Notes under the pieces: model-generated
Databases searched by the model: none
The model's input: the letters and a program-made list of their open reading frames with translations, nothing else
Told to the model about the DNA's origin: nothing
Made by a program: the position numbers and the translations under genes
Part shown: in pieces, positions 35,401 to 45,007 of the stretch
How positions within the stretch are numbered: position 1 is the stretch's first letter
Layout: every line of letters begins with the position of its first letter
From: Glaciimonas sp.
GTDB taxonomy: Bacteria > Pseudomonadota > Gammaproteobacteria > Burkholderiales > Burkholderiaceae_D
Direction of reading: 5' to 3'
DNA: 64,000 bases
Assembly: GCA_012927625.1 (NCBI GenBank)
Contig: JABBOV010000008.1
Span: 62,001 to 126,000 of the forward strand

Positions 35401-36480
35401 TTATGTGCTGGATGCGTCCGTGCCGAGCGCCATTTGGGCTGCCATTTGGGCCGCCGCCTGGATGGCAGCGATCATGCTGCCGCAGTCGGCATGGCCGACA
35501 CCCAGGGCCGCCAAGTCGAGGGCGGTACCGTGATCGACCGAGGTGCGGATCAGCGGCAGGCCCAGCGTGATGTTAACGCCCTGGCCGAAGCTTGCGAACT
35601 TCAGCACCGGCAAACCTTGGTCGTGGTACATCGCCAGCACACAATCGGCGTCTTGCAAATACTTGGGTTGGAACACGGTGTCGGCTGGATATGGGCCGCT
35701 CACGTGCATCCCCTTGGCTTGCGCGGCCAGAATCGCGGGTGCGATCACGTCAATTTCTTCGCGACCCAGGTAACCGCTCTCGCCGGCGTGCGGGTTCAGG
35801 CCGGTGACCAGAATGCGCGGTTGCGCCAGACCGAATTTACTGTGCAGATCAGCGTGTATTATTTCCAGCGTGCGGCTCAAAGCGTCGAAGGTAATAGCCG
35901 CCGGCACTTGCTTCAGGGCCAGATGAGTGGTGGCCAGCGCTACCCTCAAATGCGGCGCGGTGCCGCCGACCAGCATCATCACTACCTGCGGGGTGTGGGT
36001 CTGCTGGGCCAGATATTCGGTATGGCCGGTGAATTTGACGTCGCCGATGCCGGCGTCGTTGATGGTACTTTTTTGCAACGGGGCAGTGACGATGGCGTCG
36101 AACCAGCCGCTTTGCGCACCTTCAATAGCAATGTCCAGTGTCTGTAGCAACGACCGGCCGTTTTTTGGATCAAGGTGACCGGGAACCACATGTGCTTCCA
36201 GCGGGCAGTCGATTACCACCAACCGGTCCGGCGGAAAATCCGGCAAACCGCCACTGCGCACAGCACGCAAGGAGAGCGCGACCAGACTGATGGCCGGATC
36301 GAGGGTGTCTGCGATCATGGCCAAATATGCCGCATCACCAATCAACACCGCCCTGATTTCGGCGCGTAAGGCCCAAGCTGCCTTAATCGATATTTCAGGG
36401 CCGATGCCGGCCGGTTCGCCGGTGGTGATTGCCAGCGTCGGGCGGCGTGCCGCTTGCTGCGCAGACACAATTGCGGGCAT
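35401..36480 (-). CDS. pdxA: 4-hydroxythreonine-4-phosphate dehydrogenase PdxA
   Basis: The 359-residue protein starts at 36480 after AGGA at good spacing. A longer frame lies inside surA. It has the N-terminal [18 protein letters not shown], metal-binding HTEYLAQQT and [14 protein letters not shown], and [27 protein letters not shown] with metal ligand His. It oxidises 4-phosphohydroxythreonine in pyridoxal phosphate synthesis. The C-terminal Ala/Gln-rich tail ([16 protein letters not shown]) makes it a little longer than the usual 330. It starts 7 bp after the surA stop. Confidence 0.95.
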   Translation of the reverse strand: MPAIVSAQQAARRPTLAITTGEPAGIGPEISIKAAWALRAEIRAVLIGDAAYLAMIADTLDPAISLVALSLRAVRSGGLPDFPPDRLVVIDCPLEAHVVPGHLDPKNGRSLLQTLDIAIEGAQSGWFDAIVTAPLQKSTINDAGIGDVKFTGHTEYLAQQTHTPQVVMMLVGGTAPHLRVALATTHLALKQVPAAITFDALSRTLEIIHADLHSKFGLAQPRILVTGLNPHAGESGYLGREEIDVIAPAILAAQAKGMHVSGPYPADTVFQPKYLQDADCVLAMYHDQGLPVLKFASFGQGVNITLGLPLIRTSVDHGTALDLAALGVGHADCGSMIAAIQAAAQMAAQMALGTDASST

Positions 36481-36487
36481 CACATCC

Positions 36488-37918
36488 TCACTTCTCTTCA
36501 GTGCGAAATTCGACATAGGCGCGGTCGCGAATCTGGCGCTGCCAATCTTGGGTCGCTTCTTCGATTTTGATCTCGCGAATGGCCATCCGTGCAGCGTTGC
36601 GCTTGCGCTCCGGCGACACCGCATCGGTCTTGCGTTCAAGCACCTGGATCAGGTGATAACCGAATGGCGACTCGATTGGCTCGCTGATCTGACCCGGCTG
36701 CAGCGCATTCATCGCACGTTCGAATTCCGGCACGGTATCGCCAGGGTAGAGCCAACCCAGATCGCCGCCCTGGGCCGCCGACAAATCGTTGGAATAAAGC
36801 TTGGCCAGCTCTTCAAACGTGGCCGCCTTGTTGTCCAGACGCTGTTTGAGCTCGGTCAGCGTGCGGCGCGCCTCACTGGCCGACACCGCCTGGTTGACCT
36901 TGATCAGAATGTGCCGCGCATGCGTCTGCTGTACTGCCGGGGCGCTGGCATCGGTCTTGGCGGCGTCACGCTTGCCAACCAATTTCAGGATATGAAAGCC
37001 GTTCGCGCTCCTGAGCACAGCGGATACCTGACCTGGACTCAGGTTGGCCACTGCATCGAGGAATAGTTTGGGCAAGCGATCCTGACCGCGCCAACCCAGA
37101 TCGCCACCGGTGAGAGCCTCGCCGGCGTCGGAAAAGCTGGCCGACACCTTAGCAAAGTCGCCGCCAGATTTGAGTTGTTGCAGCGCTGATTGGGCGCGCT
37201 TCTCGCGCTCGGCGATTTGTTCTGGAGAAGCGTTTTCAGGAATGCGTACCAGAATCTGGGCCAGATTTAACTCTTGCTGGGCTTGTGCAGGATTTTTTTC
37301 GGCACCGAGATAATTATCGATTTCCGATTCAGATACCTGGATTTTACTGTCAACCTCGCGCTCACGCAGACGCTGCGTGACGATTTGTTGCCGGATTTCC
37401 TCACGGAACTCTGGGAAGGCAGTGCCTTCACGCTCCAGCTCATCGCGAAATTTCTGCAGGGTCATTTTGTTCTGTTCGGCAATCCGGCTAATGGCGCGAT
37501 CCAGCATAATGTCGTCGACCTGGATCCCGGCCTCTTTGGCAAGCTGCATCTGGGCCCGTTCAAGCACCATTTGTTCCAGCAACTGATGCTGAAATTCAGC
37601 GCGCGGCGGCAGGTTGATGCCCTTTTTGACAGCCCGTGCCTGAACTGTGCGCAAGCGCTGCTCCAGTTCCTGTTGGGTGATGACTTCATTGTTGACAACA
37701 GCAATGATGGCGTCCACCAATTGCGGCTGGCCGGTTTTTTGCGTCACTGCCGCAGTCGTCTTGGCTGCCGTCACTTTAGCTGCAGGTGCGCTTTTGGCTT
37801 GTGCCCAGGCGCCGGCAGGCGCGCCCAATGCCAGGCTCAGTAGCAGTATCGTCAGTAGAGATGCCAATGGCGCCGACTTGTTCGCATTGCGATTACGCAA
37901 AGGTTTAAATTCGCTCAT
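36488..37918 (-). CDS. surA: Periplasmic chaperone/peptidyl-prolyl isomerase SurA
   Basis: The 476-residue protein has a signal peptide (about residues 1-38, ending AWAQA), a SurA N-terminal chaperone domain ([18 protein letters not shown]), and two parvulin domains: one near [11 protein letters not shown] with [16 protein letters not shown], the other near [12 protein letters not shown] with [16 protein letters not shown]. It escorts outer-membrane proteins such as LptD through the periplasm. It follows lptD in the same operon, as in E. coli. Confidence 0.96.
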   Translation of the reverse strand: MSEFKPLRNRNANKSAPLASLLTILLLSLALGAPAGAWAQAKSAPAAKVTAAKTTAAVTQKTGQPQLVDAIIAVVNNEVITQQELEQRLRTVQARAVKKGINLPPRAEFQHQLLEQMVLERAQMQLAKEAGIQVDDIMLDRAISRIAEQNKMTLQKFRDELEREGTAFPEFREEIRQQIVTQRLREREVDSKIQVSESEIDNYLGAEKNPAQAQQELNLAQILVRIPENASPEQIAEREKRAQSALQQLKSGGDFAKVSASFSDAGEALTGGDLGWRGQDRLPKLFLDAVANLSPGQVSAVLRSANGFHILKLVGKRDAAKTDASAPAVQQTHARHILIKVNQAVSASEARRTLTELKQRLDNKAATFEELAKLYSNDLSAAQGGDLGWLYPGDTVPEFERAMNALQPGQISEPIESPFGYHLIQVLERKTDAVSPERKRNAARMAIREIKIEEATQDWQRQIRDRAYVEFRTEEK

Positions 37919-37951
37919 GATGTTTTCGTGTTGATTGATTGCGGGGTCTGG

Positions 37952-40213
37952 TTAATTTCGTACTACAGGATCGTTGACTGGCTGGTAGCCGGGAATATTT
38001 TGGCGTAGTGCTTCCAGCGGATTGGAGCCTAACTTGGATAGTCCGCTCAACTCCAGTTGGATAAAGATGGTCGAATTAGCCGTTAGAGTTGTGGTGGTAA
38101 TGCGTTGCGCCACTAGCCGGAAAATCCAGCAGTCTGCCTTGTATTCCATACCGAACAAGCTATCGACGAGCTTGCGATCCGGCAATGAATAACTGACCCG
38201 CCCGACCGCATAGATCCGATCCGCCAGCGGCCACTGGCCAGAGAGTTTAACCTGTTTTAGCAATTCCACGGAACTGCTCTTGCTTACGTAACGATACTCG
38301 GCGTTCAACACTTTTTTCGGTGACGGTAGCCACTGGGCGCCTACATAGGTGCTCGACAAGCTATTCTGATTGACGCTGTATTGCACCCCGCTGTCAAGAC
38401 GCAGAGCGTTAGTCACGCGGCCGCTGGCGGCCAACAGCAGGTCGGAGCGGGTTTCCTGGCTGGCAGATGAATTAAGCGTCACGCGCGGCACACTGATGTA
38501 ATAACGCTGCCCCAGCGACAGGCGCAAACGCTCGGTTCCGTTCGGATCCAGATAGCGTGACGTCAGCGCCGCAGTAATCTGATTGGCGTCGCTGATGCGA
38601 TCCGAGCCCGAATAGCGGTTCTCGCTGAAGAGTTGCGGATAATTGAAGGTTGCCTCGGCACTGTCGAAATTCGGATACAGGCTTTGATCGCGGAAAGGCG
38701 TATACACGTAAAACAAGCGCGGCTCCAGCGTTTGCGTGGCTGCCCGCCCGAAAAACGTGGTATCGCGTTCGAACATTAAACCGCTATCGAGCGAAAAGGT
38801 CGGCAGCGTACGCGTTAGCGTCGACGGCGCCGCTGATGGCAAGCTGCCCGTTGGCGCATCGAGTTGATAACTGGTGGCGTGCAGCGACAATTTGGGCGTG
38901 ATGAAATAGCCGGGCCGTATGATCGGATAACTGATTTGGGGATTGATGACCAGACGGTCGCCGCGTTGTCTTTCATTCGCTATTCGTTTAACCAATTCTT
39001 CGTCAGGCAAGTAAAAACGCGTAAATTCCGAATCGAATGCCCAGTCGAATCCCTCCACATCTTGCCGCCCTGAATGAAAATTGAGCTGCGGCAAACGGCC
39101 GAACGGCAGTGCGAGCGGTAGCAATGGGTCTTGCAGCAACTGGTAGCTGGTTGCCCGGGCAGACGCATTCCAGTACGCACCGGAATAATTTGTATACACA
39201 TCGCGTGGCAACAGGCGCTGCGAACTGGCGGTGATGGTTTGCGCAAAATCGCTCGGATAATTGTCGTCTGAGGCCCGGTTCAGGTTCCACCCGAATGACA
39301 GGCTGGGAGTCAGCGTCTGATTGTGAACCGAGGCCAGCGAATAGCGGGTGGTGTTGGTTTGCTGATCGTTCGGCAACACTTCGATCCTGGTTTGGCCGCC
39401 ATAGCTCTGCCCTAGATAGCGGCCTTCGGCGCCCAGTTGCAAGCCGCGCCGACTGATAATTTTAGGAAACAACGTCAAATCGCGATTAGGCGCGAGATTG
39501 AAATAATACGGCAGCTCCAGTTCCAGTCCTCCTTTGGAGGTAGCGCCTATGGTCGGCGGCAATACGCCCGACTTGCGCGCATCCGAAAGCGGAAACGACA
39601 TCAAAGGCAGACCCATGATCGGCACGCCTTTGAAATACACCACCGCTTTCGAGGCGGTGCCGACATCGCGCCCGGTGTCCAGACGCAAGGTGTCGGCCTC
39701 CAGATACCAGTCGGGGTCGGGGCCTTCGCAGGTGCTGTAAGTGCCCTGCCGAACCACTGCGCGCTCGTGGTTTTCAAAGTCAATGCGCTGCGCGTTGCCC
39801 TGCGCATTATTCATCTCCAGCCGGTATACAGGGTGGGTTACATAGCCGGCGCCAGAACTCATGTTGAGTTTTAACTGTTCGCCCTGATACAGGTCGCCGA
39901 AACGCTTGATCCATACATTGCCCGAAGCCGTGACTTCATCCTCGACTTGCAGATACAGCGCGTGATCGGCCTTAATGGCAGTCTGACCGCGCCTGATTTC
40001 AACCTTGTTGTCAAGCTGCAACTCGCGGTCAGGCCGCCCGGTCATGGTCTCGGCACTGATCTCGGACGGCTGGTTTTCTTCTATCGCCCGGCTGCGGGTC
40101 GGATTTGGCAAGCCCTGCGCGTACGCCAACATGGGCAGACACGCCAGCGCAATAGCCGCTGCCAGTATGCTGAACCGATATTGCGGCTGTTGCGTTACGG
40201 TATGCCAACTCAT
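37952..40213 (-). CDS. lptD: LPS assembly protein LptD
   Basis: The 753-residue protein starts at 40213 with a signal peptide ending near AYAQG. A periplasmic OstA-like domain (QLDNKVEIRRGQTAIKADHALYLQVEDEVTASGNVWIKRFGDLYQGEQL) is followed by a large beta-barrel, with barrel-typical Y/R/S-rich strands. LptD with LptE inserts lipopolysaccharide into the outer leaflet. A longer upstream frame to 40291 overlaps the divergent gene and is unlikely. The ribosome site is not strong. It leads the lptD-surA-pdxA-rsmA operon. Confidence 0.95.
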   Translation of the reverse strand: MSWHTVTQQPQYRFSILAAAIALACLPMLAYAQGLPNPTRSRAIEENQPSEISAETMTGRPDRELQLDNKVEIRRGQTAIKADHALYLQVEDEVTASGNVWIKRFGDLYQGEQLKLNMSSGAGYVTHPVYRLEMNNAQGNAQRIDFENHERAVVRQGTYSTCEGPDPDWYLEADTLRLDTGRDVGTASKAVVYFKGVPIMGLPLMSFPLSDARKSGVLPPTIGATSKGGLELELPYYFNLAPNRDLTLFPKIISRRGLQLGAEGRYLGQSYGGQTRIEVLPNDQQTNTTRYSLASVHNQTLTPSLSFGWNLNRASDDNYPSDFAQTITASSQRLLPRDVYTNYSGAYWNASARATSYQLLQDPLLPLALPFGRLPQLNFHSGRQDVEGFDWAFDSEFTRFYLPDEELVKRIANERQRGDRLVINPQISYPIIRPGYFITPKLSLHATSYQLDAPTGSLPSAAPSTLTRTLPTFSLDSGLMFERDTTFFGRAATQTLEPRLFYVYTPFRDQSLYPNFDSAEATFNYPQLFSENRYSGSDRISDANQITAALTSRYLDPNGTERLRLSLGQRYYISVPRVTLNSSASQETRSDLLLAASGRVTNALRLDSGVQYSVNQNSLSSTYVGAQWLPSPKKVLNAEYRYVSKSSSVELLKQVKLSGQWPLADRIYAVGRVSYSLPDRKLVDSLFGMEYKADCWIFRLVAQRITTTTLTANSTIFIQLELSGLSKLGSNPLEALRQNIPGYQPVNDPVVRN

Positions 40214-40311
40214 GAGCGAAAGGGGTGAATAACCATGGCAGGCGATTTTTTGAATTGAATCCCTTATTATATGGGAACTCACCACCATCAACCGATTCCC
40301 CGGACTGCTTC

Positions 40312-41385
40312 ATGTCATTACATACAACATTATCTATAGCATCAACTGCAAGCTTAGCTGCAACCTCAAACTCCCCATCCGATCTGCGCTTTGCCCAGTT
40401 AACCAAGTGGCTGGCTGCGCTCACCGCTACACCAACCCTGCCGCAAACGCTGCGGTCAGCCTCCAGCGACGCCAGTTTCCGGCGATATTTCCGGGTCGAT
40501 ACGCCCGATGGCGGCACTGCTATCGTGATGGACGCACCGCCGCCGCAAGAAGATGTGCGACCTTTCATCCATGTAGCTGACGTATTTGCGCAAACCGGCG
40601 TGACGGTTCCGCAAGTGGTGGCAGCCGACCCCGAACACGGTTTTTTGCTACTGTCGGACTTGGGCGAGACCACTTATTTGCAGCAACTCAATAGCGACAC
40701 TGCCCATGCGCTGTACCAGGACGCGACCGATGCACTGATCCAACTACAAAGCCAAAGTCAGCCAGGCTTGCTGCCGGAATACGACCGTGCGCTGCTGTTG
40801 CGCGAGCTGATGCTGTTTCCCGAGTGGTATCTGGGACGGCACCTGAACGCTACCCTGACGGAAGCGCAACAAGCCGATTTGAACTTGGTGTTCGAAGCGC
40901 TGTTGGCCAATAATCTGGCCCAGCCGCAAGTGTTCGTGCATCGCGATTACCACTCGCGCAACCTGATGGTTTTGCCACAGGGAAACCCTGGCATTCTCGA
41001 CTTTCAGGATGCGGTGTACGGCCCGCTGACCTACGATCTGGTGTCGCTGCTGCGCGACGCCTATATCGAATGGGATGAAGAAATGGTGCTGGACTGGGCC
41101 ATTCGCTATTGGGAAAAAGCCCGACGTGCCGGCCTGCCGGTCAATCCTGACATTGACCTCTTTTATCGCGATTTTGAATTCATGGGCTTGCAGCGCCACC
41201 TGAAAGTGCTCGGCATATTTGCCCGCCTGAATTATCGCGACGGCAAGGACGTTTATCTGAAAGATATTCCACTGGTGCTGGAGTATGTTTTCAAAACTGC
41301 ACGCCGCTACCGCGAACTGGCACCGCTGGTGCGCTTGCTCAATGCACTGGAAGAGCAAAAACCGCAGGTTGGATATACTTTTTAA
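40312..41385 (+). CDS. amgK: N-acetylmuramate/N-acetylglucosamine kinase AmgK
   Basis: The 357-residue product belongs to the aminoglycoside phosphotransferase fold: VFVHRDYHSRNLMVL (catalytic loop) and GILDFQDAVYGPLTYDLVSLLRDAYIEW (metal site). In pseudomonads and many betaproteobacteria AmgK phosphorylates the anomeric position of MurNAc and GlcNAc in peptidoglycan recycling. The next gene, murU, makes the UDP-sugar, which supports the assignment. It is divergent from lptD. Confidence 0.88.
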   Translation: MSLHTTLSIASTASLAATSNSPSDLRFAQLTKWLAALTATPTLPQTLRSASSDASFRRYFRVDTPDGGTAIVMDAPPPQEDVRPFIHVADVFAQTGVTVPQVVAADPEHGFLLLSDLGETTYLQQLNSDTAHALYQDATDALIQLQSQSQPGLLPEYDRALLLRELMLFPEWYLGRHLNATLTEAQQADLNLVFEALLANNLAQPQVFVHRDYHSRNLMVLPQGNPGILDFQDAVYGPLTYDLVSLLRDAYIEWDEEMVLDWAIRYWEKARRAGLPVNPDIDLFYRDFEFMGLQRHLKVLGIFARLNYRDGKDVYLKDIPLVLEYVFKTARRYRELAPLVRLLNALEEQKPQVGYTF

Positions 41386-41416
41386 CTGCCTTGAGTATAA
41401 GCAAAAATAAGGCACT

Positions 41417-41456
41417 TTCCGCATACTTTTAGTGCTGTTAAAATAATACTCCATCA
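41417..41456 (+). repeat. AT-rich intergenic repeat, ATACTCC family (copy 3)
   Basis: TTTCCGCATACTTTTAGTGC, an A-rich tract and ATACTCC (41446-41452) match the copy at 17038-17075 closely. It sits just before the palindrome at 41481, between amgK and murU. Confidence 0.45.
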
Positions 41457-41480
41457 ATTATAAGATTTTCGCAATATTAG

Positions 41481-41534
41481 GTAGTGCAGGTCTCCGTGCC
41501 TGCGGCCCGCTGCAGGCACGGAGGCCTGCACTAC
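41481..41534. repeat. Long palindromic repeat, GTAGTGCAGG family (copy A)
   Basis: Arms 41481-41503 and 41512-41534 pair over 23 bp with one G-T position, with an 8-nt loop GGCCCGCT. It shares arms with the repeat at 44859 and the loop core with the repeat at 48026. It lies between amgK and murU and would form a very stable hairpin in RNA. Confidence 0.8.
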
Positions 41535-41587
41535 TGAAAAACAGCACTATTTTGCGCAAGTTTTCACTACACATTAATGAAATTACC

Positions 41588-42286
41588 ATGAAAGCAATGA
41601 TTTTTGCCGCCGGTCGCGGCGAGCGCATGCGCCCTTTAACCGATACCTGTCCCAAGCCGCTGCTGAAAGTACGCGGTCGCCCGCTGATTGTCTGGCAGAT
41701 CCAGAACCTGGTGCGCGCCGGCATCACCGAGATTGTCATCAACCATGCACATCTGGGCCGAATGATCGAAGAAACGCTCGGTGATGGCGCAAAATTCGGC
41801 GCCAGCATTGTCTATTCGGCGGAAGACACCGCACTGGAAACCGCCGGCGGCGTAGCCCGCGCCCGAGATTTGCTGGGCGATGCGCCGTTCGTGGCACTTG
41901 CCGCCGACATCTTTTGTCCCCACTTCGACTTTACGCAAGTCAAAGACACTCTGGCGGAAGCCGACATGTGGGGCCGGCCTTATCCAGCCGACCGGCGCGA
42001 CGTTGCATGGCTATATCTGGTGAAAAATCCGGCGCACCACCCGCAAGGCGACTTCGCGCTGAACCTGTATTCTGTCGCAAACGAAGGTACGCCGCGCTAC
42101 ACCTTTTCCGGCATCGGCGTCTACCGGCCCGAAATGTTCGATGCCATCGAGGCTGGCGCTGCTGCCAAATTAGCTCCTCTGCTGCGCGAATATGCAGCGC
42201 ACGGCCAAGTCGGTGGAGAGGTTTACCGTGGCGACTGGGCCGACGTTGGCAACCCGGAACGGCTGGCGCAATTGAACGCGCGGTAG
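41588..42286 (+). CDS. murU: N-acetylmuramate alpha-1-phosphate uridylyltransferase MurU
   Basis: The 232-residue nucleotidyltransferase starts at 41588 and has the N-terminal signature KAMIFAAGRGERMRPLTDTCPKPLLKVRGRPLIVWQI. It converts MurNAc-1-phosphate and UTP to UDP-MurNAc. With AmgK it forms the recycling route that bypasses MurA and can give intrinsic fosfomycin tolerance. It is separated from amgK by about 200 bp holding two repeats. Confidence 0.9.
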   Translation: MKAMIFAAGRGERMRPLTDTCPKPLLKVRGRPLIVWQIQNLVRAGITEIVINHAHLGRMIEETLGDGAKFGASIVYSAEDTALETAGGVARARDLLGDAPFVALAADIFCPHFDFTQVKDTLAEADMWGRPYPADRRDVAWLYLVKNPAHHPQGDFALNLYSVANEGTPRYTFSGIGVYRPEMFDAIEAGAAAKLAPLLREYAAHGQVGGEVYRGDWADVGNPERLAQLNAR

Positions 42287-42342
42287 GATGGATGAAACCC
42301 ATTTTGCATGGCTTACACGATCATAATTAAAGGACGCATCTC

Positions 42343-43689
42343 ATGAAGTCATATACAAACCGGCGCGCTAGTCTGATCCAACAAATGCTGACCAAAGGCG
42401 GCGGCGTCGCCATCATCCCGACCGCACCGGAAGTGATGCGCAACAGCGATGCCGATTATCCGTACCGGCACGACAGCTATTTCTATTATCTGAGCGGCTT
42501 TACCGAACCGGAAGCAGTGATCGTGCTGGTCGCGATTCAGGGCAAGCAGCCGCAAACCATTCTGTTTTGCCGCGAAAAAAACCTGGAACGCGAAATCTGG
42601 GACGGCTACCGACACGGCCCGGAAGCTGCGCGCACAGAGTTCGGCTTCGATGCCGCGCATCCGATTGCGGCGCTCGACAGTGAGATGAGCCGGCTGCTGG
42701 CAGATGCGCCGGCGCTGTTTTATGCGCTTGGCAGCGATGCCAAACTGGATGCGCAAGTGCAAGGCTGGCTGGCAAGCGTGCGCGTCCAGTCGCGCGCCGG
42801 CGTAACCGCTCCCGCCAGTGCACACGATGTGCGCTGTTTGCTGAATGAAATGCGCCTGTTCAAGGATGCCGGCGAAGTCGGTTTGATGCGCCGCGCTGCC
42901 GAAATTTCATCGCAAGCACACCGCCGCGCAATGCAAACATCCCGCCCCGGCCTGCGCGAATATCAACTGGAAGCCGAACTCCTGCACGAATTCCGCCGCC
43001 AAGGGTCGCAAGCGCCAGCCTACGGCTCAATCGTGGCGACCGGTGCCAACGCTTGCGTGCTGCATTACCGCGCCAGCGACGCCATACTGAAAGACGGCGA
43101 CCTGGTATTGATCGACGCCGGCTGCGAACTCGATAGTTACGCCTCCGACATCACCCGCACCTTTCCGGTCAACGGAATTTTCTCCGGCCCGCAAAAGGCC
43201 TTGTACGAAATCGTGCTGGCATCGCAAGCCGCCGCCATTGCCGAAACCCGCCCGGGGCAGCGTTTCATGGACGGCCACGACGCCGCCGTGCGGGTGCTGG
43301 CACAAGGCATGTTAGACACCGGCTTGCTGGATTCCAATAAAGTCGGCACGCTCGACGACGTCATCGCCAAGGGTGAGTACCGCCAGTTTTACATGCACCG
43401 AACCGGCCACTGGCTGGGCATGGATGTGCATGACGTAGGCGAATACCGCGCCAAAGCAGAAGCCGCCGCAGACCCGGAAAAACCGTGGCGCATCTTACAG
43501 CCCGGCATGGTGACCACGGTCGAGCCCGGCATCTATGTGCGGCCGACGGACGGCGTGCCGACGGAATTCTGGAACATCGGCATCCGCATCGAGGACGATG
43601 CGCTGGTGACTGCAACCGGTTGCGACATCCTCAGCAAAGACGCACCGAAAACGGTGGCCGAGATAGAAGCCGTGATGCGTCAACGCTAA
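42343..43689 (+). CDS. pepP: Xaa-Pro aminopeptidase (AMPP)
   Basis: The 448-residue protein has an AMP_N domain (RRASLIQQMLTKGGGVAIIPTAPEVMRNSDADYPYRHDSYFYYLSG) and a pita-bread catalytic domain with dimetal ligands: LIDAGCELDSYASDITRTF (two Asp), GHWLGMDVHDVG (His) and TVEPGIYV with a later GIRIEDDALV (two Glu). It removes N-terminal residues before proline. A ubiH-like gene follows 3 bp downstream, the same arrangement as pepP-ubiH in E. coli. Confidence 0.95.
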   Translation: MKSYTNRRASLIQQMLTKGGGVAIIPTAPEVMRNSDADYPYRHDSYFYYLSGFTEPEAVIVLVAIQGKQPQTILFCREKNLEREIWDGYRHGPEAARTEFGFDAAHPIAALDSEMSRLLADAPALFYALGSDAKLDAQVQGWLASVRVQSRAGVTAPASAHDVRCLLNEMRLFKDAGEVGLMRRAAEISSQAHRRAMQTSRPGLREYQLEAELLHEFRRQGSQAPAYGSIVATGANACVLHYRASDAILKDGDLVLIDAGCELDSYASDITRTFPVNGIFSGPQKALYEIVLASQAAAIAETRPGQRFMDGHDAAVRVLAQGMLDTGLLDSNKVGTLDDVIAKGEYRQFYMHRTGHWLGMDVHDVGEYRAKAEAAADPEKPWRILQPGMVTTVEPGIYVRPTDGVPTEFWNIGIRIEDDALVTATGCDILSKDAPKTVAEIEAVMRQR

Positions 43690-43692
43690 AAG

Positions 43693-44850
43693 ATGACTAC
43701 TGAGATGGCTACTGATTTCGACATTGCCATTTGCGGCGCCGGGCCGGTCGGCCTGACGCTGGCGGTGCATCTGGTCAAACACGGCGTGGCAGCGGCGCGC
43801 ATCGTTTTAATCGACGCCAAGACGTTGCAGCAAACCGTGCACGATCCGCGCTCCATCGCGCTGTCTTACGGCAGCCGGCAAATCCTGGAACGAGCCGACG
43901 CCTGGCCGATTGCCGCTACCGCAATCGAACAAATCCATGTCTCGCGTCGCGCTCATTTCGGCCGCGCCCTGATCGATTGCGCCGAATACCGCTTGCCGGC
44001 GCTCGGATATGTCACGCGCTACGGCGCGATCGTGGCGGCGCTGCATGCCAGCGCCGAGCAGGGCGGCATTCGGATGCTGCGACCAGCGCATTTGAGCGCA
44101 TTGTCTGAGCAGGATGATGGTGTCACGCTGCAACTGGAAGATGCTGACGGCACCCATTCGGTCCGTGCGCAACTGGTGGCGCAGGCCGAGGGCGGCGTGT
44201 TTTCCGAGCAAACGGTGAAATCGCTGCATCGCGATTACGACCAAGTCGGGCTGATTGCCCACATCACCTGCAGCGCACCGATTGCGCAACGGGCGTTCGA
44301 ACGCTTCACTGCGGAAGGCCCGCTGGCGCTGTTGCCGCAAGACGACGGTTATGCGCTGGTCTGGTGCTGCCGCCCTGCCAGCGCCGAAATGTTGCTGCAA
44401 CTGGACGACACAGCATTCCTGGCGGCGCTGCAACAAGCGTTCGGCAACCGTCTGGGCACGTTTCGCAGCAGCAGCATGCGACTGGCGTATCCGCTGGGAC
44501 TGAATGCACAACCGGCCCAAACCCCGCGCACCGTCACCATCGGCAATGCCGCCCAAACCCTGCATCCGGTGGCCGGACAGGGGCTTAACCTCGGCTTGCG
44601 CGACGCCGCTGTGCTGGCGCGACTGTTGTCCAAACAGCCGCTGCCAATTGGTCTGGCCGAGTTCCAGTCAAGCCGTCAAGCCGACCGCCGCACGACCATT
44701 CGCCTGACCGATACGCTGGCACGCATCTTCGCCAGCAGCGCTGATGGTACGCAGTCGCAGACGCTACTTGGAATTTCGCTCGGACTGGTCGATGCCTGCA
44801 AACCGGTCAAACGCCTGCTGGCGCAACAGATGTTGTTTGGTCGGCGGTAG
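43693..44850 (+). CDS. ubiH: UbiH-type FAD-dependent monooxygenase
   Basis: The 385-residue protein has the FAD-binding GxGxxG motif FDIAICGAGPVGLTLAVHL, DPRSIALSYGSRQIL, and the second FAD motif GNAAQTLHPVAGQGLNLGLRDA. This family hydroxylates the ubiquinone ring. Adjacency to pepP suggests UbiH, though UbiF-type members look similar, so the position of ring hydroxylation is not certain. A palindromic repeat and a terminator follow. Confidence 0.86.
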   Translation: MTTEMATDFDIAICGAGPVGLTLAVHLVKHGVAAARIVLIDAKTLQQTVHDPRSIALSYGSRQILERADAWPIAATAIEQIHVSRRAHFGRALIDCAEYRLPALGYVTRYGAIVAALHASAEQGGIRMLRPAHLSALSEQDDGVTLQLEDADGTHSVRAQLVAQAEGGVFSEQTVKSLHRDYDQVGLIAHITCSAPIAQRAFERFTAEGPLALLPQDDGYALVWCCRPASAEMLLQLDDTAFLAALQQAFGNRLGTFRSSSMRLAYPLGLNAQPAQTPRTVTIGNAAQTLHPVAGQGLNLGLRDAAVLARLLSKQPLPIGLAEFQSSRQADRRTTIRLTDTLARIFASSADGTQSQTLLGISLGLVDACKPVKRLLAQQMLFGRR

Positions 44851-44858
44851 CGCGCAAA

Positions 44859-44906
44859 GTAGTGCAGGCCTCCGTGCCTGCATGCAGGCACGGAGGCCTG
44901 CACTAC
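44859..44906. repeat. Perfect 48-bp palindrome, GTAGTGCAGG family (copy B)
   Basis: Arms 44859-44881 and 44884-44906 are exact reverse complements (23 bp) around AT, so the whole 48 bp is palindromic. It differs from copy A at the centre. It lies 8 bp after the ubiH-like stop and just before a terminator hairpin. Confidence 0.88.
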
Positions 44907-44912
44907 TGCAAC

Positions 44913-44953
44913 AAAAAAGCCGCATCGGAGTTTGCACCCCGATGCGGCTTTTT
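44913..44953. terminator. Bidirectional terminator between ubiH-like gene and pntB
   Basis: The stem AAAAAAGCCGCATCGG (44913-44928) pairs with CCGATGCGGCTTTTT (from 44939), giving a GC-rich core with A and T tails on both sides. The flanking genes converge, so it can stop both. Confidence 0.88.
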
Positions 44954-45007
44954 CAAACTTCCCATCAACGCCGCTATTGCCGGCGCAGAAATCGCTAACT
45001 TGCCAGC

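Noticed and set aside
35269-36147. A 292-codon open frame on the plus strand, antisense to rsmA and pdxA
   Set aside because: It runs opposite two clear genes, has no ribosome site or recognisable motif, and arises from GC-rich third positions of the real genes.
36290-37066. A 258-codon plus-strand frame antisense to pdxA and surA
   Set aside because: The minus strand encodes well-supported proteins here; no motif or promoter supports the antisense frame.
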